Counted from the first letter of the stretch, positions 45,011 to 56,884 are shown. The stretch: DNA of 64,000 bases from Ornithodoros turicata (GCF_037126465.1 NC_088206.1:14426702-14490701); one strand, 5' to 3'. The notes: generated by a model not told the origin, from the sequence alone. A program made the numbers and translations.

Positions 45011-45439
45011 CTCTCTGTACACCGCTTGTTTATTATTTTATTTCCTCTTCCAGTTACTAGCACTGTAGTTGCCAACCATCTTTCTGAGTGCCACGCTCTC
45101 TCCACTTTATTTTTCTCCCATCAAACCGAAACAACTACTGCGTTGCCTCTGCGAGGCTGAACGTCTACCGCACACGCTCAAAATCGTGTCCATAACAGAA
45201 CTCTTGCACCTAGAGCTTTTCTAGACTTTATCGCTATCAAACATATTAATTCACCACGGTCAGATCTACTCAATATTTCGATTTTCGATCAGCGAAAAAA
45301 GGAAGAACAGGATACCACAACCGGGCTACGATGCGTTAACTCGATGGTTTGCAAAAATCTGGTGGGAGACCACGGCGATCATCGCAAATATACCTCTTTG
45401 TATTGCCAACTATAGGATGGGACAAATACCCCTAAACAA

Positions 45440-45600
45440 GCATGGTGTATATATGCGTGTATTGTCATCAAGTAAGAGGCCCAAACAAGCATGGAGTATT
45501 GTCATCCAGTAGGGAACCTATACCTACGGAAGTAGACCCCTAGTATGGAAAGCATGGTGTGTATTGTCATCAAGCAGGAGAACTATGGAGAGCATGGAAA
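45440..45600. repeat. Imperfect tandem array, 'CATGGTGTGTATTGTCATCAAG' unit (truncated)
   Basis: Three imperfect units, near 45440, 45490 and 45560, each read 'gcatgg', then 'tattgtcatc' and 'agta/agca', separated by partly shared 'ggaac/ggccc' spacers. No known element matches. Unit divergence suggests an old array. Confidence 0.55.
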
Positions 45601-46644
45601 TTAGGATTACAAGTCCTCGGACACATATTCGCATAACAAATAAGAGTGCAGCGTGCAATCTTGGTGTGCAAGAGAGCTTTTAATCTGGCTGGTAAAAAGA
45701 GCAAAAGAGCTTCTTCCATTGGCTGCCAGTCTACGATGTCATGTCATGTCATCCGCAAAATAGTGAGGAGCGCGCCTTCTTTCATTCTTTCTTCCTTTCT
45801 TTCTTTTATTTTGTATTTTTGTATTTTTGCGGCGCCCGTCTCGTGTCCGATGCAGAGCAGTCGATCGGTCGCCTTGCTACGGCGGTGTAGCAGACGATTC
45901 TCGGCATCCAATAAAAAGCGCTCGGACGATCTGACGTCACGACACGCCGGAAGGAGCTGGGAGAGTTGGTTGCCGCTACGCGCATTCTTGTAAATTCTTG
46001 TAGGTTCTTGTAAATTGATTTTATACAAAAAAATAATCGCACTTCCTAGAGGAAATATTTTGCGTGCCGGTTCCAGAAGGCTTATATCACGCGGTAAAAA
46101 AAAAAAAAACAATATGTTCTAGCTTGCCATAGTAAGGGAACGTAAGGGAAGCACTGAGACGGCCCCCAATAACTCTTTTTTTTTCTCCTCTTCTTAACAT
46201 GAGAGAACTGATGTTCTGAGGCTGGAACAACATAGAAGGGACAAATACATACAAAGCTGCTTTAGGAGTAGCGATCATGAGTCGGTTCCATGGAAATAAT
46301 GTAGAGTTTTACTCTTTTCCTCGCTGTCTGTTTTGAAACGGTAGTCCCCGTAAGAGCAATCATGTACGATGTTGAAACATAACCGTTCGCACTATGATAC
46401 AGGATATACTTTTTGAACATGGTGTCGAACGGCGTAGTGCTGTGTACGTTTTTGTTTACGACAAGCTACTTCGGTCACCGTGAATAAATTACAATGTGTT
46501 GTGTCCACCTCTGTTCCACTACTGTTATCAGCATAATCTCGTATTTAACAGCCGATATACTTGAGACGACACCTTTGCACTCACGCGGTTCAGTGCAACA
46601 CTGGGTCACTGGCTGGTTGCAATGAGGCGTGACGTATTGGCCAC

Positions 46645-46833
46645 TCATACGATGGGAGAGAACACGATGTTGTCCGTGTGATGCATTCCGAAAGAGGAAA
46701 TTATGATATTGAGGGCCGTAATGAGGAACACCGCACCCGTAGCCACGTTGTTGAGGATGTCCGCAGCGCGTTGCTGTTTCTCCAGGTTCACGTTCAAGGT
46801 TCCCAGGACGAGGAACATGAATCCAACAATGAT
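46645..46833 (-). CDS. Ninjurin, alternative terminal exon (distal)
   Basis: Ninjurin is a small plasma-membrane protein with two amphipathic and two hydrophobic helices; vertebrate NINJ1 drives plasma membrane rupture and cell adhesion. This exon starts right after a clean acceptor (cttgtgctcccAG) and codes 62 residues plus TGA, in phase 0 from the core exon. It begins IIVGFMFLVLGTLNVNLEKQ and continues with AADILNNVATGAVFLITALN and a SSFGM end. The second hydrophobic hairpin and the 'DiLNNvatG.vFlit..Ni' run match the family well, more closely than the proximal exon. The isoform is predicted to be about 196 residues. Its partner is the 50573-50776 exon; the first-exon link is inferred. Confidence 0.85.
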   Translation of the reverse strand: MIVGFMFLVLGTLNVNLEKQQRAADILNNVATGAVFLITALNIIISSFGMHHTDNIVFSPIV

Positions 46834-47719
46834 CTGGGAGCACAAGATAAGTAAAATTAAAAGGTAATCTAAAGGTGAGTGGCGATAAAATGATGACAAC
46901 ACGGAACGCCCCTGGCGATATCAACGACAAGTGTGTAGGCATCGAAAAGGTTAACTACCAGCAATGATTAACCCAACGAATTGCATGGGTGGACCTCTTT
47001 CCTTAATCGTTCCACAACCTGGTGGCTCTTCGACGAACTATATACTCTTGACCCATGCCCTGCGCCAGCGAGGTTTTGCGTTCGAGTGGGGTTTCCAGGA
47101 AGGTGCGTTCCAGGTGAATAGGCACCCTAGAATTAATAAGCTGCGTGAGACCCCTTCTATTGGCTATGCTACAAACACCACTCGGCGCCTCCAAACTCGT
47201 GCGTCCTTGGGCGTGCATATAAGCAATTAGGGAACGAGGGCCATTGGAATGTCATAATTATAGGCCATACGAAACTGATCGAACAGCCTTATTGGTGAAC
47301 TATTTCTATGAATTTATACCCTAAAATGTATACGCGGCACCGTGTTCGTCTTAGGTGCTCAGCACACGATATTTACCCTTCAGGAAGGTAACGTTAGGTA
47401 GGAAATTCGAACGTAATCTGTTTTAATCAGACATGAATCATTTGTCCAAGACAATGTAAACCTGCAGTTTAATACATATTTCATACCTCAGAACTATGAC
47501 CGTACCAGTCTGCGAGACACGAAATGTCACACGAGAAAGGCATGTGAAGACAATAATAAAAAAAAAAAATCGCACAACGTTTATAACGGGATGTCATAAT
47601 ACGGCATATAATACTGCGTGCAATTCCAACAGCATACATATGTCGTCACACTAAAATGGGTATGCACACAACAACAAGCGTAGGCGCACCATACCCATTT
47701 CCACGATTAAATCAAGGAA

Positions 47720-48146
47720 GGTCTACCGACCACGACCTACTAGACTATAACGACCATGTGATAATCGGCAACCCCTATGAGGAGCCCGTCCGCACGATCC
47801 GCTAGGGGCGCTACTCATCGGGCCGCGAAATCTACATCATGATTGGACAATGGAAATTTGAATTTTGAACGCGCAGAAGCGGACGTATGGCCACCGTAGC
47901 AGACGACAGTAACAGCTCCCGTGAAAACGTGTAGAATGATGATGATAACCAACTTTAGAAAGAAGCATCTCCCGTGGGACATCCACCGCTTGTACAAAAC
48001 TACAAAGGCACAAACTACAAGTATTGCAGAAATTGAGTAAGCAATAACCGGGCCGATGAGTAGCGCCACCGTTAGCCTCCAAATGCGGCGCTGGGAAGGG
48101 GTGCCTATGACATTGTCGTTATAATCTAGTAGGTCGTGCTACAGAC
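47720..48146. mobile_element. Foldback element of about 425 bp in the ninjurin intron
   Basis: The left arm 47721-47824 (cacgacctactagactataa ... gcgctactcatcgggcc) is the near-inverse of the right arm 48049-48145. Arms are about 100 bp, centre about 220 bp. A minus-strand frame across the centre and right arm (47815-48138) is hydrophobic (three possible membrane segments, VALLIGPVIAYSISAILVV near its start). Its start lies within a terminal arm and it has no ATG at the beginning, so I treat it as a side effect of the repeat or, less likely, a remnant coding segment. Confidence 0.65.
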
Positions 48147-49057
48147 CCACGACTAGCCTACGGAACATGCTTAAAGTTCCCCGCAACACTAGAATCACAT
48201 CGCATATAGTATAACGCATTCCAGTATGAAAAAATTGGCTAGCCTCTCTGCAGAAATTTCCTGGTAGTTGAGCAATCTGCGTATATTCCATAATTTGGCC
48301 TATTCAAGTGCCGTTTGATGGTCGTCATCGAGAGTATTTGACTTCGTTCTGAATTGACATCAAATTCAAGATGATCATGCGATGATTACGGCAGTAGCAA
48401 AAACATGGAGATGTGGTATACCGGCTGCCCTAGAGCGATTATGTAAGAAGAGGACATGGACAGTAATATCTTCAAATGACGACCTCCTTTCGAGTTCCTT
48501 TTCTCGAGTTCAAGATTGCTAGCGGAATTCGTTTTACGCTACTTTGATCTTCGAACATAAAGAGGACTCCCATACTGAAGTCGGCGTTAAAGGCTCTGTG
48601 TACACATAGCTTATTGCTCAGAGTACTCACAGAGTATTGCTCTCTTCGGTACACACAGAATTACTCGGCTGCTAAATGATCACGTGACTGCGTTTCTTTT
48701 TAATTATTTATTTTATTTTATTTATTTATTTATTTTCTATTTTTTGCGAACGAATCAGCCATAGTAAGGGCATAGGGATGGTCATTCGTCACGGTCTCTC
48801 GGGAGGACAGCGCAACACAAACTTTCTTAGCGCGCCTGAGTATACAGGGTATTCAGGGGACCGTGGTACTAGATACCACATGGGGGAGCTAAAAAGCAGA
48901 CACCCTAGGCATCCCCGATCCAGTTGCAGGGCTTTCCCACGGTGCTGTATGCACTTGAACCTCCGGTGTAACAAAGTGCTATCTCTAAAGCAACACGACA
49001 CGAGGGCACGATAGCAATGCTTCCAATGCAGTAATGTTAATAAATGGTAATTGGAGA

Positions 49058-49085
49058 AGATTTACACGCAATTGCGTGTAAATCT
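49058..49085. promoter_or_regulatory. Perfect 28-bp palindrome
   Basis: The left half AGATTTACACGCAA is exactly inverted in the right half, with no central spacer. It lies in the intron separating the two alternative ninjurin terminal exons, about 300 bp downstream of the proximal one in transcript order. Function unknown; an mRNA hairpin, a DNA-binding palindrome or a small foldback scar are all possible. Confidence 0.6.
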
Positions 49086-49387
49086 AAGTAATGTCTTTAC
49101 GGATGAAGGCATCTAGCTAATTGAAAGTCGCTCGTAAAACTGCTCGTTCTGCTCGCCTCGTGAGACAAGTCTTAGACAGGACACTTCCTGGTAAAATATC
49201 GCTCCAACGTATAAACAATAAACCCATTCCACAACTGGATGGAATACGTCGTATCTTCCAGACATCCGTTTCGTGGGACGCGGGACACGTTCCCAGATGG
49301 CGGACCACACCTCCGCACTCAACAGTTGCAGTCAGTATCCAACGCGAACCGAAAGTGCACTGTTCACCCCTCATTGTCATTGCAGAC

Positions 49388-49591
49388 TCAGGCTTCCTTA
49401 ACAGAAGGACTCGCCGACGCAGACAGCGGTCGACCGGCGTCGATGCCGAAGGCCCCGATAAAGACGTTGGACACTGTGGTCCCGAAGATAAGCCACACGA
49501 GGAGGTTGTTGAGGAAGTCAGCACCACGTTGATGAGCTATCTTGTTGACGTTGTAGCGGCTGTTGATCATTAGCACGAGGCCGATCAGGAT
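49388..49591 (-). CDS. Ninjurin, alternative terminal exon (proximal)
   Basis: The acceptor (ctgtcctcttctgcAG) precedes ILIGLVLMINSRYNVNKIAH, then GADFLNNLLVWLIFGTTVSN and FIGAFGI, followed by a 17-residue Ser/Ala tail to TGA. 67 residues in phase 0 from the core exon, so an isoform of about 201 residues. The 'dfLNN' and 'n.FI.aFGi' anchors of the ninjurin family are kept, but the middle of the last hydrophobic segment (LLVWLIFGTTVS) departs from the distal exon's ATGAVFLITALN. Because it lies closer to the core exon, its use implies skipping or termination before the distal exon, i.e. mutually exclusive 3' ends. Confidence 0.85.
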   Translation of the reverse strand: MLIGLVLMINSRYNVNKIAHQRGADFLNNLLVWLIFGTTVSNVFIGAFGIDAGRPLSASASPSVKEA

Positions 49592-50572
49592 CTGCAGAAG
49601 AGGACAGTTCTAAAGTCGATGAACACCCTTCACGCTATAACGTTCACACTGCAGCAGTGAACGCCGCGCAAGATCTAATAATTAAACGTTTTCTAAAAGT
49701 GTTTTTGTAAAAGTTTTTGTATAGTGCCGGGGCATTCCCGGCGTTCGGAGTATATAGTGTGAAAAGAAGGCCAACGAAAGCCGTAAAAGCCGTGAATGAA
49801 TTCCCAGCCTTCGCGGCTTCTGGTTGTCGTAGTGTAATCGTAGCATTATGCGTAGGTGAGTGAACGATTTCTTGTAAAAGAGGTTTACGCGCAACAATAT
49901 GTGCATCTAGATTGCTTGCAAAGAGGCTACGTGGTATGAGCATTAATTGATGGTACAGGTGTTCAATGACGAAAGAACTGTCCCCCTACCTATAGCTATG
50001 CAGGCCCTATGCTACCCTTACTGTACATCAGGGATTAGCGCAAGATTTTTCATTACTGGGGGTGGGGGTGACAATGACATCCGTATCTGCGGGTTCTTTG
50101 AGTATTTTGGCATATTCTGGAGGTATCCCGCCTTTTTTGAAGGTAGTTGGGGGGTTGCAAGATCTTTGGGGTATTGGCGGTTTTGGGGTTGCCTGAAAAA
50201 TCCCTGCTGCACATTAGTGGAAAAACGTAAAAAATAATGGGATATCTTTACGTAAAACCAGTTGTTTCAAAATTTGAAGAAACAAAGAGAAATTCGGAAA
50301 TATTGTCTGCAAGAGAAGCATATCCTGAGCAAAACGTGTTCGCCGCACAACGGAAACGTCCAAAATGCAAAGCAGTATCGAACAGCGTTTGCTTGTACAT
50401 GGACTTCGTTGTCACATTGGCGGTCGACGCTTGTCATCTTTGCAGAAGCAGCCCTATGCACCAGACGGAGAGTTGCGATTGGTTCGAGAGGTACTCCGAT
50501 GGGTAGTAGGTAGGGTACACCTATAACTTGCTAAATACGCATAATAGAGCAATGGGTACAATGGGTACACAC

Positions 50573-50776
50573 CTGGAGAGCGATTGAGAGACTGATAAGC
50601 ACCAGCATGAGGTGGTAGAATTCGTGCTGCGTCCCAACTTGAAGCAAGTACTTCAGCTGGGAAGCGTTGGCCGTCAACAGGGCCACATCTAGCATGCCTT
50701 GTGCCACAGTCTTCTTGGTGGCGTATATGTTGTGGTTCATCAGTCCGCCCCACGCTCCTTTGGTGGTTGTAGCTTC
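50573..50776 (-). CDS. Ninjurin core exon (amphipathic helices and first membrane segment)
   Basis: The exon is bounded by an acceptor (catcttgtgcAG) and donor (CTCCAG|GTGTGT), 204 nt in phase 0/0. It codes 68 residues starting EATTTKGAWGGLMNHNIYAT, then KKTVAQGMLDVALLTANASQ, LKYLLQVGTQHEFYHLM and LVLISLSIALQ. The KK....MLD.ALL.ANASQLK block is the diagnostic ninjurin signature: the paired Lys and the Asp lie in the amphipathic helix needed for oligomerisation in vertebrate NINJ1. The following LISLSIALQ begins the first membrane helix, completed by whichever terminal exon is joined. This exon alone makes the family assignment secure. Confidence 0.93.
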
Positions 50777-50924
50777 CTGCACAAGATGAGGCATTATGGG
50801 ACATTGAGGGACGGTGCCTGTAGCAGTAAACTCTGAAATATGGGTACATACACCGGTGTGTTATGCTTGGGGAACATTTTGACGACAGAAATACATTAAA
50901 CGAAATACTTGAGGGGAAAGCCAT

Positions 50925-52428
50925 GCGGATGCAGGATACGGTACGGTCTAGGGTTCCCGGTTTTTGGTGCTTAATTTTTCAGAGATTCGGTGGGAGAAAT
51001 CGGTGACTATTTCGCTCACCAGGAATCGGTGTCTTTCGGTGGTAATATTTTGAAACGCGAACCCACCCGGTGGAAACCGGCAAGGAACGTGACGGGAGTT
51101 CCGCATGCATGCAGTGAACCAACACTTGATGTCCTTGTGTTTTTTTTTTTTTTTTATTACAATGCCAACTGTTAGAATCAGGGGTTGATAAGTTTGTGAG
51201 GTACGCGTTGGCGATGCAGGTGACATCGCACACCGCTCTTTTCACTGTAAGGAATTAGCATAGGAGCTTTCTTGTGGAAGGCAAATCTTTCAGTCGGTCC
51301 GTGTCCTAGTTTTCAGCGTTAGGAGAAAGTTCGCACTGGTACACTCCATGGTCTCTAGGCTTATAGCTGGGACACTTCCTGACAGAACAGACCTATTCTC
51401 ATTATGGAGATCTATTTGTAACTTGCCTGGATCCTGACTATCGGCAACATTAAGACCCTGTTAGAAGCTAAAGACGAATATCTGTTCTTTCAAGAGCGAC
51501 CCCAGGTCCACTGTCCGCTGCCAACCAGTTCTGAACTAAGAGACAGGAAATGAAATCAAGACATTTGAAGTCGACATTTCGACAACAATAGGTGAATAAT
51601 TATTTCCACCGAACTTGTAAAAAAATTTACCGGGGTACGTTTATCGTTGTTTTTCGGTAAATACCGAAGACCGGGAACCCTGTATGCGCGTATAACGCAG
51701 TACTCTTTTAAAATGGAGATTTATGGGGACCGAGATAGAGGTACAGGCGTGGTTGGAGGAAAGAGAGTCAAAACTCGGAATGTCCCGTGCTACTTCAACG
51801 ACCTCCGGCGCCGCCTTGTCTCAACATGATAGAATATGCGTTGAAAGTTCGGGTACAGGAACCCTTTTTGCAGTGTTATGTTGATGTTTTCCCACCCCTG
51901 TCGTTTTTCCTGTCATCTCATATGTTGCCCCCGCTCGTCGCTCCACTTTGATGGTGCTCGTGTCGCCCTCAAACACAAGAGAGTGACATCTGATGACGTA
52001 GTCGACCCCACATGTCGGCAAATTCACTGATGAATGATGGCAAGGACATCATTCACGTATCATCATATCATGAAGAACTGACGTGATTTTGAGCGATGGG
52101 GCCTATGGTATTGAAGATGGTGTTGAAGGATGGCCGATGTTCTGATGGGATGCTAAGCGAGAGTCACGGGTTTTGAAGTCCAAGCTGAATTATCATTCGA
52201 GTTCATCATTCAACTTCATCTTCAAAACCATTATTCGATGTTAATCAATAAACAAATGTGACGATCAGGCTACGGTGCACGCGTCCACCGCGAAAGAATT
52301 ACATATATGACCTGCATGCATATGCAAAATTTTCGCCGCTATACATTCACTGTCTTCCGGGGCAATTCGGACATTACACGTGTAGGAGCAAGAATCGTGG
52401 CACTCAAGGTGTGGTCGATCGTCGCAGC
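50925..52428. other. Intronic, nothing recognised
   Basis: Within the large first ninjurin intron. Contains short frames and a T-run at 51141-51156 but no conserved domain or transposon signature. Confidence 0.3.
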
Positions 52429-52668
52429 ATGGAGACCGTCTACTTCCTAATCGTTGCTGCATCGACCTTGCAGCTAGCAATCGATGAGATGTGTTTGTCC
52501 ACGTCACAGGAATACACATTGCGTGCGAGTAGAACCGCGCATGAAAGATTTATGAAGTACTATAACCAACATTTCAATATCCCAAACAGGTGCCATCCGC
52601 AGTGCATGCAAGCAGGAACTGTTTACATGACGCGTGGTTGGAAAAATTCGAATAGAAAATACGATTAA
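52429..52668 (+). CDS. Candidate small secreted protein, 79 residues
   Basis: From ATG 52429 the frame codes 79 residues. The N-terminus METVYFLIVAASTLQLAIDE has the composition of a signal peptide (short polar start, about 13 hydrophobic residues, small residues before a predicted cut near 17-18). The remaining 62 residues contain Cys at 22, 55 and 59 and a basic tail. The frame is open upstream without a Met in good context, and a moderate donor-like CAG|GTGCCA lies within it at about 52590, so it may be a first exon of a longer protein. No family is recognised. Nested in a ninjurin intron on the opposite strand. Confidence 0.3.
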   Translation: METVYFLIVAASTLQLAIDEMCLSTSQEYTLRASRTAHERFMKYYNQHFNIPNRCHPQCMQAGTVYMTRGWKNSNRKYD

Positions 52669-52669
52669 G

Positions 52670-54082
52670 ATGTAATTCATCGCGGATCCAATGCGTATAC
52701 AATGATGCGGATACTTAGAATTCAGAACCTATCCGTAGAGTACGAACAACAGCTACGTTATCAGAACGCAGAGACTGCTATCGAGAGTTCAATAGTCAAA
52801 TCAGAATTAGTTTAATATTATGTTCAATACATCCATAGGGTATATATGTATGTATGCTTATTATAAGCCCGGTCTGGATGCAGCCTCGTGATAAGTCAGC
52901 AGATCGATGTGAAAAGAAAAACAAACATTTATCTTTCTTCTTCCTTTTTTTTTAATACACCTACTGTGGACGTGTTTGTCTCTCTGTTTTTGACACAGCG
53001 AGGCAAATGAAGCGACCGCACGTACATGAGCACCACAGGCAAATCACGTACGCTTTCGACGAAATCACGTCGTTTCCGGGACATCGAAAGGTCAATGAAC
53101 ACAGCCCAAAATTTCAGGTGGCGTAAGGGGGGGCCATGATTTCAGGTAAGTTCGGAGAGTGTCCAAGATGGATGGTGATGCTGATGATGAGGTAAAGAAG
53201 GGAAAAAAATGAGAATGCGACTCGCGACAGAAAAAAAAAATAAAAAAAGAAAGGCAATGTGTGCACTGTTTTAAAGATTGCTACCGCTCGGAGAGCTGCT
53301 CAGCACTATAAACCTGAGTTAATAGCGTGGGAAGCTCGGGTAGAACCCAATTGAAACGCAATGGCGTTTTGAAACGAAAAAAAATTTCTTTACAGAAACC
53401 GGGACGGTACAGAAATTTTAGGTTCGAACCGGAATTACACAAGAACTAAACAGGTTCAAGAATTAAAGTCCGATGTGTAAACATTAATATTCACGCCAAT
53501 CCTTACCGACGCGTGTGATAACAACCTGCGATAGTTTTCCATTGTTGGTAATATTGTTGGATTGACTGGCCCTCGTAAAAAAAATCATTCACTAATCATG
53601 TACAGGATACGGACCCAAACACATCCGTTTGCCAGGTCATGTTTTTCTCTTTTTCTCTTGTCAGTGCATGTCAATTTAACGATTAATTCACGGGTTCCCA
53701 CTCTATTGTAGCAAGACATGTTCATACATTAATGAGCGTCATTTGGGAGCACTACGAGTAATTGAAGCACATTAAATTCGTAACAATAAATATAGGACAG
53801 TCGCTTACTGAAATCTGAAATTAACTCATATGCAATGTGTCGAAAAATAGCCATAACAATAATTTGAAAAAAACAGCAGCACAGAAGCAACTCACAGCTG
53901 TTTTAGTCTCACGCTTTATCAAAGCTGCATGAACTAATGAACTAATGAACATGAACAATGAAGCATGAACTAATCAATATTAACAGATCAACAGATCAAC
54001 AGATCACCGGATTGTCTCACAACCATCTTTTGAATGGTGTGTGTTAGACAAGCCATTTAACTTGCAATTATTATTCCGATTA
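52670..54082. other. Intronic, nothing recognised
   Basis: AT-rich with A-runs (53229-53249). A small imperfect direct repeat of 'catgaac taatgaa' and 'aacagatc' words occurs at 53925-54006. Confidence 0.3.
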
Positions 54083-54083
54083 C

Positions 54084-54140
<57 letters not shown>

Positions 54141-54178
54141 CGTTGTTATTATTATTACTATTACCTATTATTATGTAT
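54083..54178. repeat. (ATT)n microsatellite
   Basis: About 30 consecutive ATT units, slightly interrupted near 54140-54170. A likely polymorphic marker. Confidence 0.95.
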
Positions 54179-54916
54179 TATATATTACTCAGCCTTTAGT
54201 TGCGAGTAGCGCTTCGTCCACTGTCACCTTCCTCTGTTTCCGTCCACATGTTTTGTGCTCTACCATCCAGCTTATATACGGAGGCTGTACACCAAACTAG
54301 GAGATTCAGGTTCGAACCTCTTGTCGAGCTGGAAAAGGGATTAATTATCTCTAGATCCGAGCCGTATCAGCGCCATCTGGCATTGCCCGTGCACGTTGTG
54401 TATACAAAATAGCTTCGCTCCAACCAAATATGCTCCGTAATTTTCTTTTCGGAGGGCCCCTTTTGTTAAATCCCTCATAAAACTGCGCCACAATAATACG
54501 CACAATGGACCATTTCCACGTACGCGTCGCTCCTGGCGGCGAGGGACGACATGATGAGAAAGCGACGAAGCAATGATGACAAATTACCAGCACGTGTGCG
54601 TTGCTGACATTTTGTGAGGATATAGCAGGATAACATTTTGTTTTGAATGGTATAGCCTGCTCCTGTGAAAGAACACAACACGTGATACACCTCCAAAAAC
54701 CACACGAAAACTTGTTAAGGCATATTCATAACACGCCATGTTTTCATGCCAACTATTATGGCGACGCTCGTACAGTTCGACGCAACACATTACAGGCATT
54801 GCGAAAAGCTTCAAAGCGCGTCCACACACACACCGGCAAAGAGAAAGTTGTTGGGGACGGAGAGCGTCACACGTGAGTTATTCGTCGGCATCCACACGGA
54901 ACCATCTTTCTGAAGA

Positions 54917-55100
54917 CGAAACCATCCCCCTGAAGTCGGTCCAGGACCCCTCCTGCCCCCACTCCTTCATGCTGTCCACTGTCCAGCTGTCCACGTCTGT
55001 GCGCCACTCTTTCTTTCTTTATTTATTTACCCTCAGGTCAGAGAATTACGGACTCATATCCATATCCATACTCATATCCACAGTTGCTTCGTGGCAAACC
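54917..55100 (+). repeat. Ruka-like SINE, 3' body with an insert
   Basis: 'tccccctgaagtcggtccag' and 'cccactccttcatgctgtcc' then 'cacagttgcttcgtggc' with an A-rich tail match the distal part of the copy at 36437-36744. It is interrupted by a T/A-rich stretch and an 'atatccat' tandem near 55058-55080. Confidence 0.6.
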
Positions 55101-55235
55101 GAAAATAAAACAAAGAAAAGAAAAGGAAACAAGATACTAGTTGTAACCCATTAGTAATACTCTTCCAGCAATTATTTGTCTTCAAAACGAATGAGCGGAT
55201 GACAGTCGTACTTATTCGTACGATATTCGTAGCAG

Positions 55236-55455
55236 GGGCGGATTTAAGGGGGGGCGGGGGGCGAACGCCCCCCCCCATACGGTCGTGTTCCCTATGTAAA
55301 AACCCTATCTCCTGGACGATGCTGCGCCGCAAAGCACGAAATTTCCTTTAGACCGCCCTCCCCCCCTCCCTGATTCGTAGTGAGCAATATTTCGGTAACT
55401 GACAAGGAATTGGTGCACTTTGAATAAATGTATATCCCCCCCCCCCCCCCCCCTT
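55236..55455. repeat. G- and C-run low-complexity tract
   Basis: Homopolymer runs at 55250-55276 (G then C) and 55436-55453 (C) sit on either side of non-descript sequence. These can mislead gene finders and assemblies. Confidence 0.5.
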
Positions 55456-55559
55456 GGTGCACTCAACGAAAAATACTTCCCATACAAAAGAAAATAAGGA
55501 ACGTATACACTGACGCTAAAGCACCCAAGTGTGGTTGCCATTGCTTTCATCCTGCGCCC

Positions 55560-56880
55560 TCATTGCTTAGCCAGCCTTGAGACAAAAAACTACCAAGGAC
55601 GACGAGTTAGACACGGCAGCGTTCTTTTAGATTTCCTCGTTACAGCTTTTGTGCGCTGAATAAAATGAGTACACTGTCCGTAAATCCCACTTTCGGTGCC
55701 AGGCGGAGCTCGGCATTGCTAACTGATCCTGTTAGCCTCCAAATCCGAAAGTGTTACTCACATCGGATCGCGGTCGTTTGAGCACAGGAAACAGCGTAAG
55801 AACAGAGAACTACATAACTACATAGCGCTTTTTCTTTTCTTTTCTTTTTTGGCATATGAGTATGCACTCGTTATACTGTAGCAGTATATGTAGTTTTGTG
55901 CTGTTATGACGGTGATATTTGCATTGTAAAGTAGCTATACGTGAGTATTATGTAAACAACAACAACAACAATTAAATTATGAATGATGATGTCATCAGGT
56001 GTTTCCCCACTTAGGCTTAGTGTTATGTAAACCTAAGTCTTTTTGGCCCCGACCCTCTATACTTCGAAGTGAACACAAGTCTGACTATCTAGCAACATTA
56101 CGGGCCACTGCTCTAGTCTCCATGCCGCCTCCGAGCCCATACTAGGGGGCAAAAAGTCGACATCGGCGAGAGGAATAAACATGAAGAGGACCTGACAGTG
56201 ACAGGCGCGTTGGAGTTACTCCCACTTATGCGGGTGAACGAACAGAGTTTCGCGTGGGACGATTTCTTCTCACACGTACACTTGAACAAACCCAGCCTGT
56301 AATTAGGCCTGGGATAAACGTCGCGAAGTTATATACGCAACGTATCTCCGCCGCAAGATTCACAGCATTTCCAACGTACTCACTGCGTTAAAAGGTATCA
56401 CCTCGGATTTTCCACACATCACATTAACGGACGTTTCCACAACACAGATGATATACAGCATAGACCACTTTGGCTATACAGTCTCGTTTGCGGTCACCGT
56501 TTCACACACAAATCATGCAAGCCACGGCCCGTTGGGATCAATGCGGCTCCGCACGTTACCTTGCATGGCTCACGAGAAGGGAAAAAAGCAGTCGTGACAC
56601 AAAACAAAATCGATTTATGAAATCGTTCAGCTTACTCCATTACTGGAAGCCGTCGCGTCGGCAGAAGCCATTCTGTGCCAAGGTTGCTGTCTTTAATTAG
56701 CTGCTCCTATGCGTCTACCACGAAAATAGCGATGATTCCCTCACAGACAAACATGAGCTCGTCATCCAGGATTCAAACAGATCTCCCCCTTGTTCCGTGA
56801 AAGCTCTCGCTTGCGAATGAAGTCAAGCGGCTCTCGTTGGCAGACGACAGGCTTCTTGCATGACTTCACCGCCGCGGCCT
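55560..56880. other. Intronic, nothing recognised
   Basis: No coding domain or mobile element signature seen. A CpG-rich tendency begins near 56700 towards the X-box site. Confidence 0.3.
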
Positions 56881-56884
56881 CGTG

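Noticed and set aside
47815..48069. Hydrophobic minus-strand ORF resembling a membrane exon
   Set aside because: It spans the centre and one arm of an inverted repeat (47720-48146), begins without an ATG and has no splice sites in keeping with the ninjurin exons.
48846..48866. 'atacagggtattcagggg' transposon end
   Set aside because: Similar to mariner-type termini but no inverse partner or TA pair was found.
49121..49573. 150-codon plus-strand ORF opposite ninjurin exon
   Set aside because: It is the antisense shadow of the proximal terminal exon (49388-49591).
54738..55154. 138-codon open frame with Cys and His residues
   Set aside because: It runs into a SINE fragment and has no zinc-finger spacing or other domain.
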